Shown: piece after piece, positions 47,773 to 57,802 of the stretch
Layout of the letters: each line of letters opens with the position of its first letter
How positions within the stretch are numbered: the first letter of the stretch is position 1
DNA from: Methanothermus fervidus DSM 2088
GTDB lineage: Archaea; Methanobacteriota; Methanobacteria; DSM-2088; Methanothermaceae
Direction: 5' to 3'
DNA length: 64,000 nt
Assembly: GCA_000166095.1 (NCBI GenBank)
Contig: CP002278.1
Span: 652,001 to 716,000 of the forward strand
Made by a program: the position numbers and the translations under genes
Notes under the pieces: generated by a model
What the model saw: the letters and a program-made list of their open reading frames with translations, nothing else
The model's database searches: none
What the model was told of the DNA's origin: nothing

Positions 47773-48228
47773 ATGAGATGTGAGATATGTGGCAAAAAAA
47801 TATTTGGAAGACCTTTAACGATAAAAATAGAAGGAAGTGAGATGAGAGTTTGTAAAGATTGTTCAAAATTTGGAGAAATTCAAAGAAGAAAAAAGATTAG
47901 AAAGAGAGTTGTAAGAAGGCGTGTACCACGTTTTAAAGAACCAAGCTATGATATAGTAGAAAATTATGGAAAAATTGTAAGAGAAGCTAGAGAAGAGAGA
48001 AACTGGAGTAGAGAAGACCTTGCAAAAAAAATAAATGAAAAAGTTTCGGTTGTAGGTAGAATTGAAACTGAAAAAATGGTACCTGACATCAATTTAGCAC
48101 GTAAATTAGAAAAGACATTAAATATAAAATTATTAGAAAAGTTGCAGGAGGAAGAAGAACTATCATCAACATCTTATAGTACAGGTGAACTTACAATAGG
48201 GGATATAGCAAAAATAAGAAAAAAATAA
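47773..48228 (+). CDS. Multiprotein bridging factor aMBF1
   Basis: The 151-residue protein has an N-terminal zinc ribbon (MRCEICGK and CKDC), a basic linker rich in Arg, and a C-terminal helix-turn-helix (REAREERNWSREDLAKKI, KVSVVGRIE). This is the layout of archaeal aMBF1, homologue of the eukaryotic transcription coactivator MBF1, which may bind the small ribosomal subunit. The ATG follows ATAGGTGTTTAG. Confidence 0.9.
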   Translation: MRCEICGKKIFGRPLTIKIEGSEMRVCKDCSKFGEIQRRKKIRKRVVRRRVPRFKEPSYDIVENYGKIVREAREERNWSREDLAKKINEKVSVVGRIETEKMVPDINLARKLEKTLNIKLLEKLQEEEELSSTSYSTGELTIGDIAKIRKK

Positions 48229-48242
48229 ATTTCGGGGTTTAA

Positions 48243-48662
48243 ATGCATGATAGACTTTTTATTATAAATATTTTTTCAGTTGGATTTGGAGGTTTCATTG
48301 GTTCTTGTCTTCGTTATTTAATCTCTATTTATCTTTCAAGAATCCCTTGTCAAATTCCTTTAGGAACATTAACTGTTAATGTAATTGGAGGATTTTTAAT
48401 TGGTTTGTTCATGGAATTAAGTTTAAGTACGGCCTTGATACCTCCAAATTTAAGACTTTTCATTGTTACAGGAATTTTAGGTGGATTGACAACATTTTCA
48501 ACTTTTAGTTATGAAACCATGTCTCTTTTTTCTGAAGGTGCATATATTTCTGCATTGCTAAATGTTTCACTGAATTTGTTTTTAAGTCTTTTTGCAGTTA
48601 TTTTAGGGAGATTAATTTTAAAATTGCTTTTTAAATTAGGAGGTATATTTATTGGAAAATAA
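48243..48662 (+). CDS. crcB: Fluoride ion channel CrcB/Fluc
   Basis: This 139-residue protein has four membrane helices and the Fluc motifs GGFIGSCLRYLIS, GTLTVNVIGGFLIG and TTFSTFSYE. Fluc channels export fluoride from the cytoplasm as dimers. It is followed by a DUF190 gene that overlaps by 11 bases, a pairing common in prokaryotes. No fluoride riboswitch is visible: only 14 bases separate it from the aMBF1 gene. Confidence 0.93.
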   Translation: MHDRLFIINIFSVGFGGFIGSCLRYLISIYLSRIPCQIPLGTLTVNVIGGFLIGLFMELSLSTALIPPNLRLFIVTGILGGLTTFSTFSYETMSLFSEGAYISALLNVSLNLFLSLFAVILGRLILKLLFKLGGIFIGK

Positions 48663-48990
48663 AAAAACTTTAAAAAATAAAGCTAAACTTCTAAAAATTT
48701 ATATTGGGGAATCAGACCGCTATAAAGCTGAAAATTTGTATAGAGCCATTGTTAAAAAAGCCAAAGAATTTGGACTCAGTGGAGCAACTGTGTTAAGAGG
48801 TATAGAAGGATTTGGATTGCATAGTGACTATCGTTCATCATTAATTGAAGTATTGTCTGCAGATCTCCCCATTGTTATTGAAATTATTGAAGAAGAAGAG
48901 AAAATTAAAAAATTTCTTAAAAAAATTTCTCCAATGATAAACCAAGGGTTAATTGTAATGTGCGACGTAGAAGTCATTAAACATGTGTAA
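48652..48990 (+). CDS. DUF190 family protein (fluoride-channel associated)
   Basis: The 112-residue protein has the PII-like DUF190 fold: KLLKIYIGESDRY at the start, SGATVLRGIEGFG, and IVIEIIEEEEKI. Members are often encoded next to crcB and may bind nucleotides or sense ions; the role is not proven. A TTG start is supported by GGAGGTATATTTA located in the crcB 3' end. Confidence 0.85.
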   Translation: MENKKTLKNKAKLLKIYIGESDRYKAENLYRAIVKKAKEFGLSGATVLRGIEGFGLHSDYRSSLIEVLSADLPIVIEIIEEEEKIKKFLKKISPMINQGLIVMCDVEVIKHV

Positions 48991-49019
48991 AAAGAAAATA
49001 AAAAAGGAAAAGGAGTTAT

Positions 49020-50072
49020 TTATTTCTTTTCTTTTTCTAAGTATTTAAATACAGTAGGTAGAATTTCTGATAAATCACCGAAATTCATGGAGTCTGCAGT
49101 TCCAAGCAATGCCTTAGGATCTAATTTTTCTTCCATTTTATCTATTCCAACTTTCTCCATAAGGTTTGTTAATTGTTCAAGAGATTCTTTTGCCATCATT
49201 TGTGCAAAATCTGCAGGTGCTCCTAAGATATTCATTACGGAATTTCTGTATGATAATATTCCTGCATAGGTTATAGCAGTCAATGCTGAACACATGTCAC
49301 ATACAGGACCTAACAATTCTGCAGGTAGTTTAAATGCATTTCCACGAGCTTTTTTGGCTATATCATAAAGTGTTTTAATAGCATCTTCATGTGCATATCC
49401 TTCTGCTATAAAAACTTGACCTTTCATTTCAGGCACTGCACCTGGGTGATATGAAGTAATATTTAATCCTGCTGCTTTTCGTGGAGTTACCATATCGCTA
49501 CCACAGCATTCTTCAAATATTTTGTAAAATTTAGTTGTTGGTATAGTACATGCGTGAGTTACTATTGCACCATCTTTAATGCTGTCTGCAAATTTTGGAA
49601 TTATCTTCTCTTGAACATTTCCTTTTGGTAACCATGTCATTACAAAATCTGCATCTTCTACTGCTTCAACATCATCTGTTGTAACTTCAAATCCAAGATC
49701 TTCAGGATGTACAAAATGTATTGCACCTTTAGGTGGTTTTGGTACTTCTTTTGCTACTTCATTTACCTTTTCCCTAATTTTAGGCATTATTTTTTCAGGA
49801 TCATCTTTATGAGCTTCTATAACTTCTTCAGGGTCAAAATCATCGATTACTGTAAATTCATTGTCAAATACAGGGTCTGATATAACTATGTCTTTGATAC
49901 CACATAGTTCCATTAATTCTGCTCCCATAGTTATAGTAGAATGTGTCAGAGCAATTTCAGGTTTTCCAACTTCTTCTGCAACTTCACAAGCTCTTGCAAA
50001 ATTTGTTATTCCACTTGCGGCATGTGTTCTATAACATCCGGCTCCTAATATTGCAACTTTTTTTATTTCCAT
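49020..50072 (-). CDS. hmd: H2-forming methylenetetrahydromethanopterin dehydrogenase (iron hydrogenase)
   Basis: Hmd reversibly reduces methenyl- to methylene-tetrahydromethanopterin with H2, using the iron-guanylylpyridinol cofactor. The 350-residue protein has the Rossmann start VAILGAGCYRTHAASG, the iron-ligating cysteine in VTHACTIPTTKF (Cys175 here), and HPGAVPEMKGQVF with GILSYRNSV in the dimer domain. It is of family length and looks intact. It converges on the DUF190 gene. Its upstream leader is long and structured, unlike other genes in the window. Confidence 0.96.
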   Translation of the reverse strand: MEIKKVAILGAGCYRTHAASGITNFARACEVAEEVGKPEIALTHSTITMGAELMELCGIKDIVISDPVFDNEFTVIDDFDPEEVIEAHKDDPEKIMPKIREKVNEVAKEVPKPPKGAIHFVHPEDLGFEVTTDDVEAVEDADFVMTWLPKGNVQEKIIPKFADSIKDGAIVTHACTIPTTKFYKIFEECCGSDMVTPRKAAGLNITSYHPGAVPEMKGQVFIAEGYAHEDAIKTLYDIAKKARGNAFKLPAELLGPVCDMCSALTAITYAGILSYRNSVMNILGAPADFAQMMAKESLEQLTNLMEKVGIDKMEEKLDPKALLGTADSMNFGDLSEILPTVFKYLEKEKK

Positions 50073-50230
50073 TTCAACACCTCACTCTTAATTGGATTAC
50101 CCCTTGCATAAGCAAGGAGCCTTGTGTTTACAAATTCACAACTCAATAAGCTATCAGGGTCCAAATGACCCCTCATCAACATTCCGAAATTCTCCGTGCT
50201 TCAGTATAAAACAAAAGTGTTGCCGTAATA
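50073..50230 (-). ncRNA. Structured hmd leader, candidate cis-regulatory RNA
   Basis: With a TATA element at about 50247-50257 on the minus strand, hmd would have a leader of about 150 bases. It can form a perfect 6-bp hairpin at 50102-50117 (CCTTGC/GCAAGG, 4-base loop) and a 5-bp hairpin at 50157-50171 (GGGTC/GACCC, 5-base loop); a near-palindrome CCGAAATTCTCCG lies at 50184-50196. Its GC content is clearly above that of the flanks. It could sense nickel, iron, or cofactor state. Confidence 0.45.
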
Positions 50231-50246
50231 TTACTTCCCCAAAATT

Positions 50247-50257
50247 TTAATATATAC
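50247..50257 (-). promoter_or_regulatory. hmd TATA box
   Basis: On the minus strand the site lies in AAGTATATATTAAAA and predicts a start near 50226. A second TATA-like palindrome, TTTTATATAAAA near 50288, could act as an alternative promoter. Confidence 0.5.
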
Positions 50258-50338
50258 TTTTCCACTTAAAAAAAAATCGAAAAAGTTTTATATAAAAGAG
50301 TAGTTGATGAAATTCAAAAAAGCCTAAAATTAAATTTT

Positions 50339-51856
50339 TTAGATTAATGCAACACTTTCTGGCAATTTTTTAGTTAATTTTCTGACTACTCCAGGAATTG
50401 TTGAAGAAATTATTGTAGCATCAGATTCATTATAGGCTTCTTTATCATTAGAATGAGCCCTATGCACATCTGCTTTAATTTCAGACCTTAAATTTTCTAC
50501 AGTTATTTTTTCGACCCATGGATCTACATCACTAATTAAAATTTGATCTACATACTTATCTAATTTCTTTGCTAAAACCCAAGCAATGAATCTTCCACCT
50601 AATAATGCAACTTTTTCACCTATCAAACCATTTTCTGCCATTTTAACTATATCATCAACAGTTTTATTCACATGAAGTTTTTCATAAAGAGGTGTCAATG
50701 AGACGCAAACCCAGTGAGCATCTCCAACTGTTGTATATCCTATTTTATTTGGATAAATATTCTCTTTCCCAATTACTTTGACGGATTTTGTAAGGGCAAT
50801 CAATTCGTCTTTTTGGATAGGCGCTCTTGTAAGTCCATTTTTAACTTCTTCTTTAATTATCTTTATTACTCGTGGCATTCCAAAATTACCTCTTCTGGCA
50901 GTTCCAGGAGAATAACCACACATGTATCCGTGATGATTTTTCGGGAATCCAGTAATTATTGCATTTAATCCAGATCTTAAACCAATGCGACATTCGTCTT
51001 CATACGCACCATTGGTACCAACAACTTTTCCTGGAGCTAATATTCTTGCACATGTAATTGCTCTAGCAAATGCATCCAACCTATCTTTCGCTTGATTAAA
51101 TGGACCTCCCTCAATTACAAATACATCCACTCCTATTTCCAATGCTGCTTCAAAAGCTTTTATTAAGTCTTCATAACCATCTCCGACGCACATGATGGCT
51201 TCAAGGCCTCTTCCATATTTTTTAGTAAGTTTAGCAACTTCTATAGCTTCATCTAATGGAGCTGCATGAGCTTCTCCACCTTGAACAGATATTAAATTAA
51301 TTGCAACTGAAGATGCAAGTTTTATCCATTCATCTCTTTCTTTTATACCTTTCTTTTCTTTTTCTAACAATCTTTTATGAATTCTACCTCGAGGACATTC
51401 CTTAAAAGGTGGGCCCTCATAATAACATTGACCCCAACATCTAGTTATATCACTGGGAAATCTCATTGGTCCATATTTACCAAAATGATCTATATCTAGT
51501 GGAACATCTACCAATTCTCTTACTTCTTTTACGAGATCTACACCACGCATGCCATAATTCTCAGCAATGTCTGCAAAAGCATATGCACAAACATGAATAG
51601 ATGCTCCCAGCATGTCTGCAACAATACAATTGCCTAAAAGATCTATTTTTTTAATATCTGATGCGCATGCACCTACCAATATTTCGGTGAGATCACAACC
51701 TATTGGAAATCTTTTAAAATTTTTCCCAAGTTGCATTGTTTCTTCTCTACTGAGATCAGAAACGGCGTCTACTATCTCTTCAGGAGTTTTTTTCATTTTT
51801 GCTAATTCCCAGGCAGCATCTAAATTATTTACAGCTTCTTTAACTATATCATGCAT
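50339..51856 (-). CDS. hcgG: Iron-guanylylpyridinol cofactor biosynthesis protein HcgG (HmdC)
   Basis: HcgG takes part in building the Hmd cofactor; its exact step is not settled. The 505-residue protein has Cys-containing stretches (RCWGQCYYEGPPFKECPRGR and YMCGYSPGT) that may bind iron. It also has a C-terminal Rossmann-like domain (EKVALLGGRFIAWVLAKKLD) ending in a SDATIISSTIPG segment. Position next to hmd supports the call. In the related flp operon this position has been called flpA, a recollection I hold loosely. The ATG at 51856 follows GGGATGATGCTA. Confidence 0.85.
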   Translation of the reverse strand: MHDIVKEAVNNLDAAWELAKMKKTPEEIVDAVSDLSREETMQLGKNFKRFPIGCDLTEILVGACASDIKKIDLLGNCIVADMLGASIHVCAYAFADIAENYGMRGVDLVKEVRELVDVPLDIDHFGKYGPMRFPSDITRCWGQCYYEGPPFKECPRGRIHKRLLEKEKKGIKERDEWIKLASSVAINLISVQGGEAHAAPLDEAIEVAKLTKKYGRGLEAIMCVGDGYEDLIKAFEAALEIGVDVFVIEGGPFNQAKDRLDAFARAITCARILAPGKVVGTNGAYEDECRIGLRSGLNAIITGFPKNHHGYMCGYSPGTARRGNFGMPRVIKIIKEEVKNGLTRAPIQKDELIALTKSVKVIGKENIYPNKIGYTTVGDAHWVCVSLTPLYEKLHVNKTVDDIVKMAENGLIGEKVALLGGRFIAWVLAKKLDKYVDQILISDVDPWVEKITVENLRSEIKADVHRAHSNDKEAYNESDATIISSTIPGVVRKLTKKLPESVALI

Positions 51857-51960
51857 TAGCATCATCCCTTTCTTACGCTTGTATAAAAAATTTATGAGAA
51901 TTAGTAGAGATATAATTTATCTAATAAAAAAAGAATCAAAAAAGAAAAAGAATAAAAGAA

Positions 51961-52386
51961 TTATTTAAAATTTAAAAAATTAACTGTTTTTTTAATGGGC
52001 CCTAATTCTTTCAAAGTTTCTGTAAATTCTGTTATAGTTTTTTGGAATTTTTCACCTTCTGATGCTGAAATCCATTCATATTTAAATCTTTCTTTTTCGA
52101 TCCCTAGCTCTGGTAAAATCATTTTTAATAATTCTGCTCTTCTACGCCATTTGTAATTTCCTGAATCATAATGGCAATCTCCAAGATGACATCCACCAAC
52201 AAATACACCATCAGCTCCTTCTCTAAATGCCTTCAACACATGTGATGGATTTATTCTCCCTGAACACATAACCCTAATTATCCTCACATTTGGGGGATAT
52301 TGCATTCTTGCAGTACCTGCTGCATCTGCCCCCCCATAAGTACACCAATTACAACAAAATCCAACAATTTTTGGTTCAAATGCCAT
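51961..52386 (-). CDS. MvhD-like hydrogenase iron-sulfur subunit (flp-type)
   Basis: This 141-residue protein is a paralogue of MvhD at 54954-55376, nearly identical over its first 60 residues. It keeps [19 protein letters not shown] and the C-terminal [10 protein letters not shown], the [2Fe-2S]-binding pattern of MvhD-type electron-transfer subunits. In MvhADG this subunit passes electrons to HdrA. Here it is grouped with FdhA- and FdhB-like genes, so it should link formate- or F420-derived electrons to HdrABC. It lies 11 bases after the FdhB-like gene. Confidence 0.85.
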   Translation of the reverse strand: MAFEPKIVGFCCNWCTYGGADAAGTARMQYPPNVRIIRVMCSGRINPSHVLKAFREGADGVFVGGCHLGDCHYDSGNYKWRRRAELLKMILPELGIEKERFKYEWISASEGEKFQKTITEFTETLKELGPIKKTVNFLNFK

Positions 52387-52397
52387 TTACACCACCT

Positions 52398-53540
52398 TCA
52401 TATTTTTTCTGGACTATACATTGGAGGTAATTCTTCATCTACACCAGGAACAAAACCTGTTTCTTTACGATATTTTTCTTGAATTTTATGGAACAACCTT
52501 GCAACTGGAATATCCATAGGACAAACATCTTCACATTGTCCACAATTTATACAACTGAAGCCCATATGCCATAGGCGAATTCCATGAAAAGTAAGTGGAT
52601 TTGGTGGAACATTTTCAGGTTCTTTATACCATTCTTTTTCTAATTCACATTCCTCACAGAAACAGATAGGACAAGCATCCCTACATGCATAACATTTTAT
52701 ACATCTCTTGAAATATTTTTCCCAATCTTCTAATTTTGGATATTCTTTGTCTAAGTATTTTTCTTTGAAATTTTTGGCCATTTTTATCATTGATTTTTCA
52801 ATTTTTGATCTTATAGTAATTGCTTTATCACTTGGTGATTTTACCTCAATAAAACCATCGTTGATCGCATTTTCAACAAGTTTTTTACCTTTTTCTGTTA
52901 CAACCTCTATAAATGTCCAACCTTCATCTGCACCCCAATTTCCACATGCTACATCAGCATTTCTTGGAATCATCATTTCGCATCTCTGACACATGTCTCT
53001 TCTTCCATATCCTTTCTCTTCGAGATCATCTATGCTTATTTCTTTGTGTGAACCATCCTTTAATTCTATTATAAATTTACCTCTAGCAATTTCTTCTTTT
53101 ATCACATCGTCGGGGTCAACTTTATAAAATAGTTTTATCATTTCTCTTGCAGGAATTGGTCTCAATGTTCCTCCACAATTTAGTCCAATTAAATACAATT
53201 CATTTTCTATTTGCTTTCTTTTCTGTAATTCTTTTATTGCCATTGCATCACAGGGCTTTACAGAAACTGCTAATTTCAAGTCTTGTAAATATTTTGAAAT
53301 TAAATCTGCAAACATTGTTGGTGCACAATGTAAAGAACCACTAATTTTTGTAAGCTCTTTTGGATCTGTAATGAGAGTAGGTATTCCATCATAGATGTCC
53401 TTTCCCTTCCTTAATCCTAGAACACCATCAACAATTTCATTTTCTAGAAGATATTTGAATAATGCAGTTACAGCCCCACCGCATTCTCCAGCTTTTCTAA
53501 TTTCATTATCTTTTGCCCTTGCCAAATAATATTTTGTCAT
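52398..53540 (-). CDS. FdhB/FrhB-like F420-binding subunit (flp-type)
   Basis: The 380-residue protein is a paralogue of FdhB (23234-24412) with the FrhB core ([39 protein letters not shown]) and two C-terminal clusters, [19 protein letters not shown] and [12 protein letters not shown]. It should bind FAD and exchange electrons with F420. It is placed between the FdhA-like and MvhD-like genes. The ATG at 53540 is preferred to a TTG nine bases earlier. Confidence 0.85.
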   Translation of the reverse strand: MTKYYLARAKDNEIRKAGECGGAVTALFKYLLENEIVDGVLGLRKGKDIYDGIPTLITDPKELTKISGSLHCAPTMFADLISKYLQDLKLAVSVKPCDAMAIKELQKRKQIENELYLIGLNCGGTLRPIPAREMIKLFYKVDPDDVIKEEIARGKFIIELKDGSHKEISIDDLEEKGYGRRDMCQRCEMMIPRNADVACGNWGADEGWTFIEVVTEKGKKLVENAINDGFIEVKSPSDKAITIRSKIEKSMIKMAKNFKEKYLDKEYPKLEDWEKYFKRCIKCYACRDACPICFCEECELEKEWYKEPENVPPNPLTFHGIRLWHMGFSCINCGQCEDVCPMDIPVARLFHKIQEKYRKETGFVPGVDEELPPMYSPEKI

Positions 53541-53555
53541 TTCAAACAACCCCTT

Positions 53556-54578
53556 CTAAATAAATTTTTTCATGATCTCTTCATCATCTAAAACTGTTTC
53601 TGGTTTTTCAATAATTTTTGAAAATTTTTGAGTATATCCAAAGCTATTTGTAAAAGTTCCATTTTTTTCTAACCAACAAGAAGTAGGAAGTACAAGGTCT
53701 GCAACTTCAGAAGTTTTATTTTTTTCAACTGTCTGTACGACAAGAAAATCAACATCAATAGATTCTAAACATTCCAATTCTAGAGGATCTGCATGCATTA
53801 CCCAAAGTAATTCAATTTCTTCTATAAATTTTTTTAATTGTTCATCAGTTAATGGATCAATGAATTCCATCACGCCTCTTGCATTACATTCTTTAAAAAC
53901 TGGTGAAAAATCAGCGCCAGAATTTACAATTTTTTTAATATCATTTTCGTTTTCAAGTTTATTGAAAAGTATTAAGCAGGAATCATTGCACTCAAACTTT
54001 TCTAATTCTTCTAAAGATTTACCATGTTTATCTGCATTAAACATCGTTCTACTTTTTTCTCCAATGTAGATTATTTCAGCGCCATTATCTTGCGCATGTA
54101 AAACACGACGGCCTAATAAAGGATTTTCGTTTAAAATGTCTCCAATAAGTATAATTTTTTTATAATTCTCTATGTCTTTTATATTAATTGAGGGATATTC
54201 CTGCTTAGGTATGTTATATGTATAAAATCCTGCTTTTGCATCTATTTTTTCAGATAATTTTTTCAATGTTTCAGCTTCTTCATTACTTAATCTACCAGAT
54301 GCTAAAATTCCTATTTTGTCTTTTTCATTTATTTTTTCAGATAATAGATTAAATGCGTCGTCCCAAGATATCTCAGATTTTTTAGTTTTTGGATGCTTAA
54401 TTCTGTTCTCTACAATTTTGTATGAATCTCTTCCATTTTTACAATTTTTTCCTTCATTTATTGGATGTCTTTTGTAAGGGTAGATGCCTTTTGGTACTCC
54501 ATCAATACATATTATATTTAAACCACAACCTACTCCACAGGATGGGCAAATTGTGTGTTCTACAATGAATTTTTCCAT
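53556..54578 (-). CDS. Truncated FdhA-like iron-sulfur protein (flp-type) without catalytic residues
   Basis: The 340-residue protein resembles the N-terminal half of FdhA. It keeps CPSCGVGCGLN and GKNCKNGRD (one [4Fe-4S] cluster). It lacks the HCARLCHAP catalytic loop: the equivalent place is only FYTYNIPKQEYPSIN. It also has no C-terminal dinucleotide-binding domain (685 residues in FdhA). It retains VQTVEKNKTSEVADLVLPTS, the FdhA pterin-cleft segment. It is likely a structural or electron-transfer subunit, not a formate oxidase. The ATG at 54578 follows GAGGTGTTATAT. Confidence 0.8.
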   Translation of the reverse strand: MEKFIVEHTICPSCGVGCGLNIICIDGVPKGIYPYKRHPINEGKNCKNGRDSYKIVENRIKHPKTKKSEISWDDAFNLLSEKINEKDKIGILASGRLSNEEAETLKKLSEKIDAKAGFYTYNIPKQEYPSINIKDIENYKKIILIGDILNENPLLGRRVLHAQDNGAEIIYIGEKSRTMFNADKHGKSLEELEKFECNDSCLILFNKLENENDIKKIVNSGADFSPVFKECNARGVMEFIDPLTDEQLKKFIEEIELLWVMHADPLELECLESIDVDFLVVQTVEKNKTSEVADLVLPTSCWLEKNGTFTNSFGYTQKFSKIIEKPETVLDDEEIMKKFI

Positions 54579-54587
54579 ATATAACAC

Positions 54588-54953
54588 CTCATAACCTTTT
54601 AATTCGATAAAAGAAACTCATTTTTTCCTTGGATTCCGCAATCTGTATTGATCATTGTTCACACAACAACATATCATTTTATTAATTTCTTAAAAAAATT
54701 GTGAATGGTATCACTAATATATATAATTTTCGGAATCTAAAAACGAGTTATTTTTGGTATTAATAACTAAAACTTATGGAATTATTATCATATCAGTATT
54801 AAATTTATTTTAAAAAATCTTAACGGTTATTACAAAATGATAAATTAGTATTCACAAATATAAGCCTTTCTCTTTTGATTTACGAGTAAAGTTTATATGT
54901 AATGCTTTAGATCTAAATATTAAGCTAAAACATTAGTTTTGGGAGGAATAAGT
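54588..54953. promoter_or_regulatory. Divergent promoter region between the flp-like and mvh operons
   Basis: This 366-base gap has no gene. On the minus strand CCGAAAATTATATATATTA (54716-54733) gives a purine-rich BRE plus TATA for the flp-like operon, with a leader of about 120 bases. On the plus strand TTTATATG at 54892-54899 gives the mvh promoter, with about 35 bases of leader. The rest is AT-rich spacer; GATTCCG at 54632-54638 and CGGAATC at 54731-54737 form a short inverted pair that could be a shared operator. Confidence 0.5.
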
Positions 54954-55376
54954 ATGGCATTTGAACCAAAAATTGTAATGTTTTGTTGTAATTGGTGCTC
55001 ATACGGAGGCGCTGACACTGCAGGCACTGCAAGAATGCAATATCCCCCAAATGTGAGGATAATTAGGGTTATGTGTTCAGGGAGAGTAGAACCACAGTTT
55101 ATACTAAAAGCATTTAGAGAAGGAGCTGACGGAGTGCTTGTTACTGGATGTCATCTTGGAGATTGTCATTACGATGCAGGAAATTACAAACTAGATAGAA
55201 GAATGAGGCTCGTGTATAAATTGTTGGATGAAATTGGAATTGGAAGAGAAAGAGTGTATCATGATTGGATTTCAGCATCAGAAGGTGAAAAATTTGCAGA
55301 AACTGTAAAGATGATGGTCGAAAGAATAAAGGAACTTGGGCCTTTAAATTTAAAAAAACAAATTTCTGAAAGCTAA
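54954..55376 (+). CDS. mvhD: F420-non-reducing hydrogenase iron-sulfur subunit D
   Basis: MvhD carries a [2Fe-2S] cluster and connects the hydrogenase MvhAG to heterodisulfide reductase HdrABC for flavin-based electron bifurcation. The 140-residue protein has [32 protein letters not shown] and [10 protein letters not shown]. The ATG at 54954 follows GGGAGGAATAAGT; a TTG fifteen bases earlier is unlikely. It heads mvhDGAB, with 12 bases to mvhG. It is a close paralogue of the flp-type MvhD at 51961-52386. Confidence 0.94.
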   Translation: MAFEPKIVMFCCNWCSYGGADTAGTARMQYPPNVRIIRVMCSGRVEPQFILKAFREGADGVLVTGCHLGDCHYDAGNYKLDRRMRLVYKLLDEIGIGRERVYHDWISASEGEKFAETVKMMVERIKELGPLNLKKQISES

Positions 55377-55388
55377 GGAGGGTTAAAA

Positions 55389-56318
55389 TTGGCAGAAAAA
55401 AAGGTTAAAATAGGAACTATGTGGTTATGTGGATGCTCTGGATGTCATATCTCAATAACAGATTTTCACGAAAAATTATTAGATCTCCTAGAAGTTGCTG
55501 ATATTAAATTTTCTCCTGTATTAATGGATGTAAAGTACGACGAAATACCTGATTTAGATGTTGTAATAATTGAGGGCGGAATAGCAAACGATGAAAATAG
55601 AGAATTTGCAGAATTGTTAAGGGAGAAATCTGATATTTTAGTTGCTTATGGTACATGTGCTGTCTATGGCGGCATACCTGGTCTAAGAAATCTATGGAGA
55701 AAAGAGAAAGTGATAGAAGAGGCTTATATAAATTCACCCAGTACTCCAAACCCTGATGAAGTAATACCTTCTGAAGAAGTTCCACATTTAGAAGAAAGAG
55801 TAAAACCAATAAGTGAAGTAGTTGATGTAGATTTGGAGATCCCTGGCTGTCCACCTAAATCTGACTTCGCTGCTGAAGTATTGATGAAAGCTTTAAATGG
55901 TGAAAAGGTGGAGTTACCTACAACAAATCTATGTGAAGAATGTGAAAGAGAAAAACCTCCTGAAGGATTAGCAATGGACTTCATAAAAAGACAATTTGAG
56001 ATTGGCGAACCTGAAAAAGATTTATGTTTAATAGCACAAGGACTTGTTTGTATGGGGCCTGCAACAACTTCAATATGTGGTGCACAATGTCCTAAAGTAG
56101 GTATACCATGTCAAGGTTGTTATGGCCCAACTAAAGCAGTTGAAGATCAGGGTGCAAAAATGATAAGTGCGATTGCTTCAGATTTCGGAGTTGAAAAAGA
56201 TAAAACTGTAGATCCTGAAAAAGTTGCTGAACAACTTGATGATATTGTAGGAACTTTCTACACCTACACATTACCAGCATCTTTAATTCCTATGAGAGTC
56301 CATAAAGGAGGGAAATAA
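55389..56318 (+). CDS. mvhG: F420-non-reducing hydrogenase small subunit G
   Basis: The small subunit of the [NiFe] hydrogenase carries three Fe-S clusters between the active site and MvhD. The 309-residue protein starts [10 protein letters not shown] (proximal cluster) and later has [16 protein letters not shown], and a ferredoxin-type C-terminal cluster region, [16 protein letters not shown] and [10 protein letters not shown]. The TTG start lies after AAGGAGGGTTAAAA. It abuts mvhA. Confidence 0.94.
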
Positions 56319-57737
56319 ATGGAAAAACTTGTACTTGAACCCGTCACTCGTATTGAAGGCCATGCAAAAATTACTGTACAGTTAGATGAAGAAGGAAATG
56401 TTAAAGATACCAGATTTCATGTGATGGAATTTAGAGGATTTGAAAAATTCTTGCAAGGTAGGAGGATAGAAGAAGCTCCAAGAATAGTTCCTAGAATATG
56501 TGGTATATGTCAGGTCCAACACCATTTAGCTAGTGCAAAAGCTGTTGATGCATGCTTTGGATTTGAACCAGAAGATATTCCTGAGACTGCATACAAGATG
56601 AGAGAAATAATGAATTGGGCCTCATATGTTCATTCACATGGTTTACATTTCTATTTCTTGGCCGCACCTGATTTTATAGGCGGTAAAGACAGAGAAACTA
56701 GAAATATATTTAAAATAATACAAGATTCTCCAGATGTTGCAAAACAGGCTATAGAATTACGAAAAAATGCACAGGACATTGTAGCTGCAACAGGTGGCAG
56801 AGCTATCCACCCAGTTAGTTTTATACCAGGAGGAATCACTACAGAACTGGACAAAGAAACTCAGGAAAAATTATTAAAGAAGGCTAAAAGGAATGTAGAA
56901 ATTGCAGAGTCAACACTTGAATTAGCAATTCCTATATTTGAAGATAATATGGATCTTGTGGAATCATTAGGAACAATAGAAACTTACCATATGGGTTTAG
57001 TGAAGAATGGTACATGGGATGTATATGATGGAGTTGTGAGGGTAAAAGATAAAAATGGAGAAAATTTTGCAGAATTTGGACCAGATGAATATACAAAATA
57101 CATTGCTGAACATGTAAAACCATATTCCTGGCTTAAATTCCCATATCTCAAAGAATTAGGATATCCTGATGGCGTATACAGAGTTTCACCACTTTCAAGA
57201 CTTAACGTAGCTGACAAGATGCCAGACGCTGCTCCAAAAGCCCAAGAATATTTCAAAGAATTTAGAAATAAATTTGGATATGCACAACAACCTTTACTTT
57301 ACCACTGGGCAAGATTAATAGAAATGTTAGCAGCGGCAGAATGCATGGCCAGTGTTCTTGAAGAAGATTTATCAGGCAAAAAAATCCACGGAAAACTTGA
57401 AAGACAAGAAGGTGAAGGTGTAGGTATCGTAGAGGCTCCTAGAGGAACTCTAATTCACCACTATGCATGCGACAAAAATGGTATTATAACCAAAGCTAAT
57501 TTGATTGTAGCTACAGTGCAAAATAATCCTGCTATGGAGATGGGAATACAAAAAGTTGCAAAGGAACGTATAAAACCAGGTGTAGACGTAGATGATAAAA
57601 TCTACAATTTAATGGAGATGGTAATCAGGGCTTATGATCCATGTCTATCTTGTGCTACACACACAGTAGATGGAAAAGTAAAATTATTTACATTGGAGGT
57701 TCTTGACAGTGAGGGCAATGTTGTAAAGAGACTATGA
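56319..57737 (+). CDS. mvhA: F420-non-reducing hydrogenase large subunit A
   Basis: The large subunit carries the [NiFe] active site that splits H2. The 472-residue protein has the proximal nickel pair in [11 protein letters not shown] and the distal pair in DPCLSCATH near the end. In this family maturation cleaves after the His, leaving the last residues (here about 18) removed. Both metal ligands are cysteines, so it is not a selenoprotein. The ATG follows GGAGGGAAATAA, directly after mvhG. Confidence 0.95.
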
Positions 57738-57802
57738 TAATATTTATATGTGAGTAATCATCTACTGTGGATATATCATACTACAATCACTGTGGTGGTC
57801 TC

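Noticed and set aside
48229-48242. Fluoride riboswitch before crcB
   Set aside because: Only 14 bases lie between aMBF1 and crcB, too short for the known structure.
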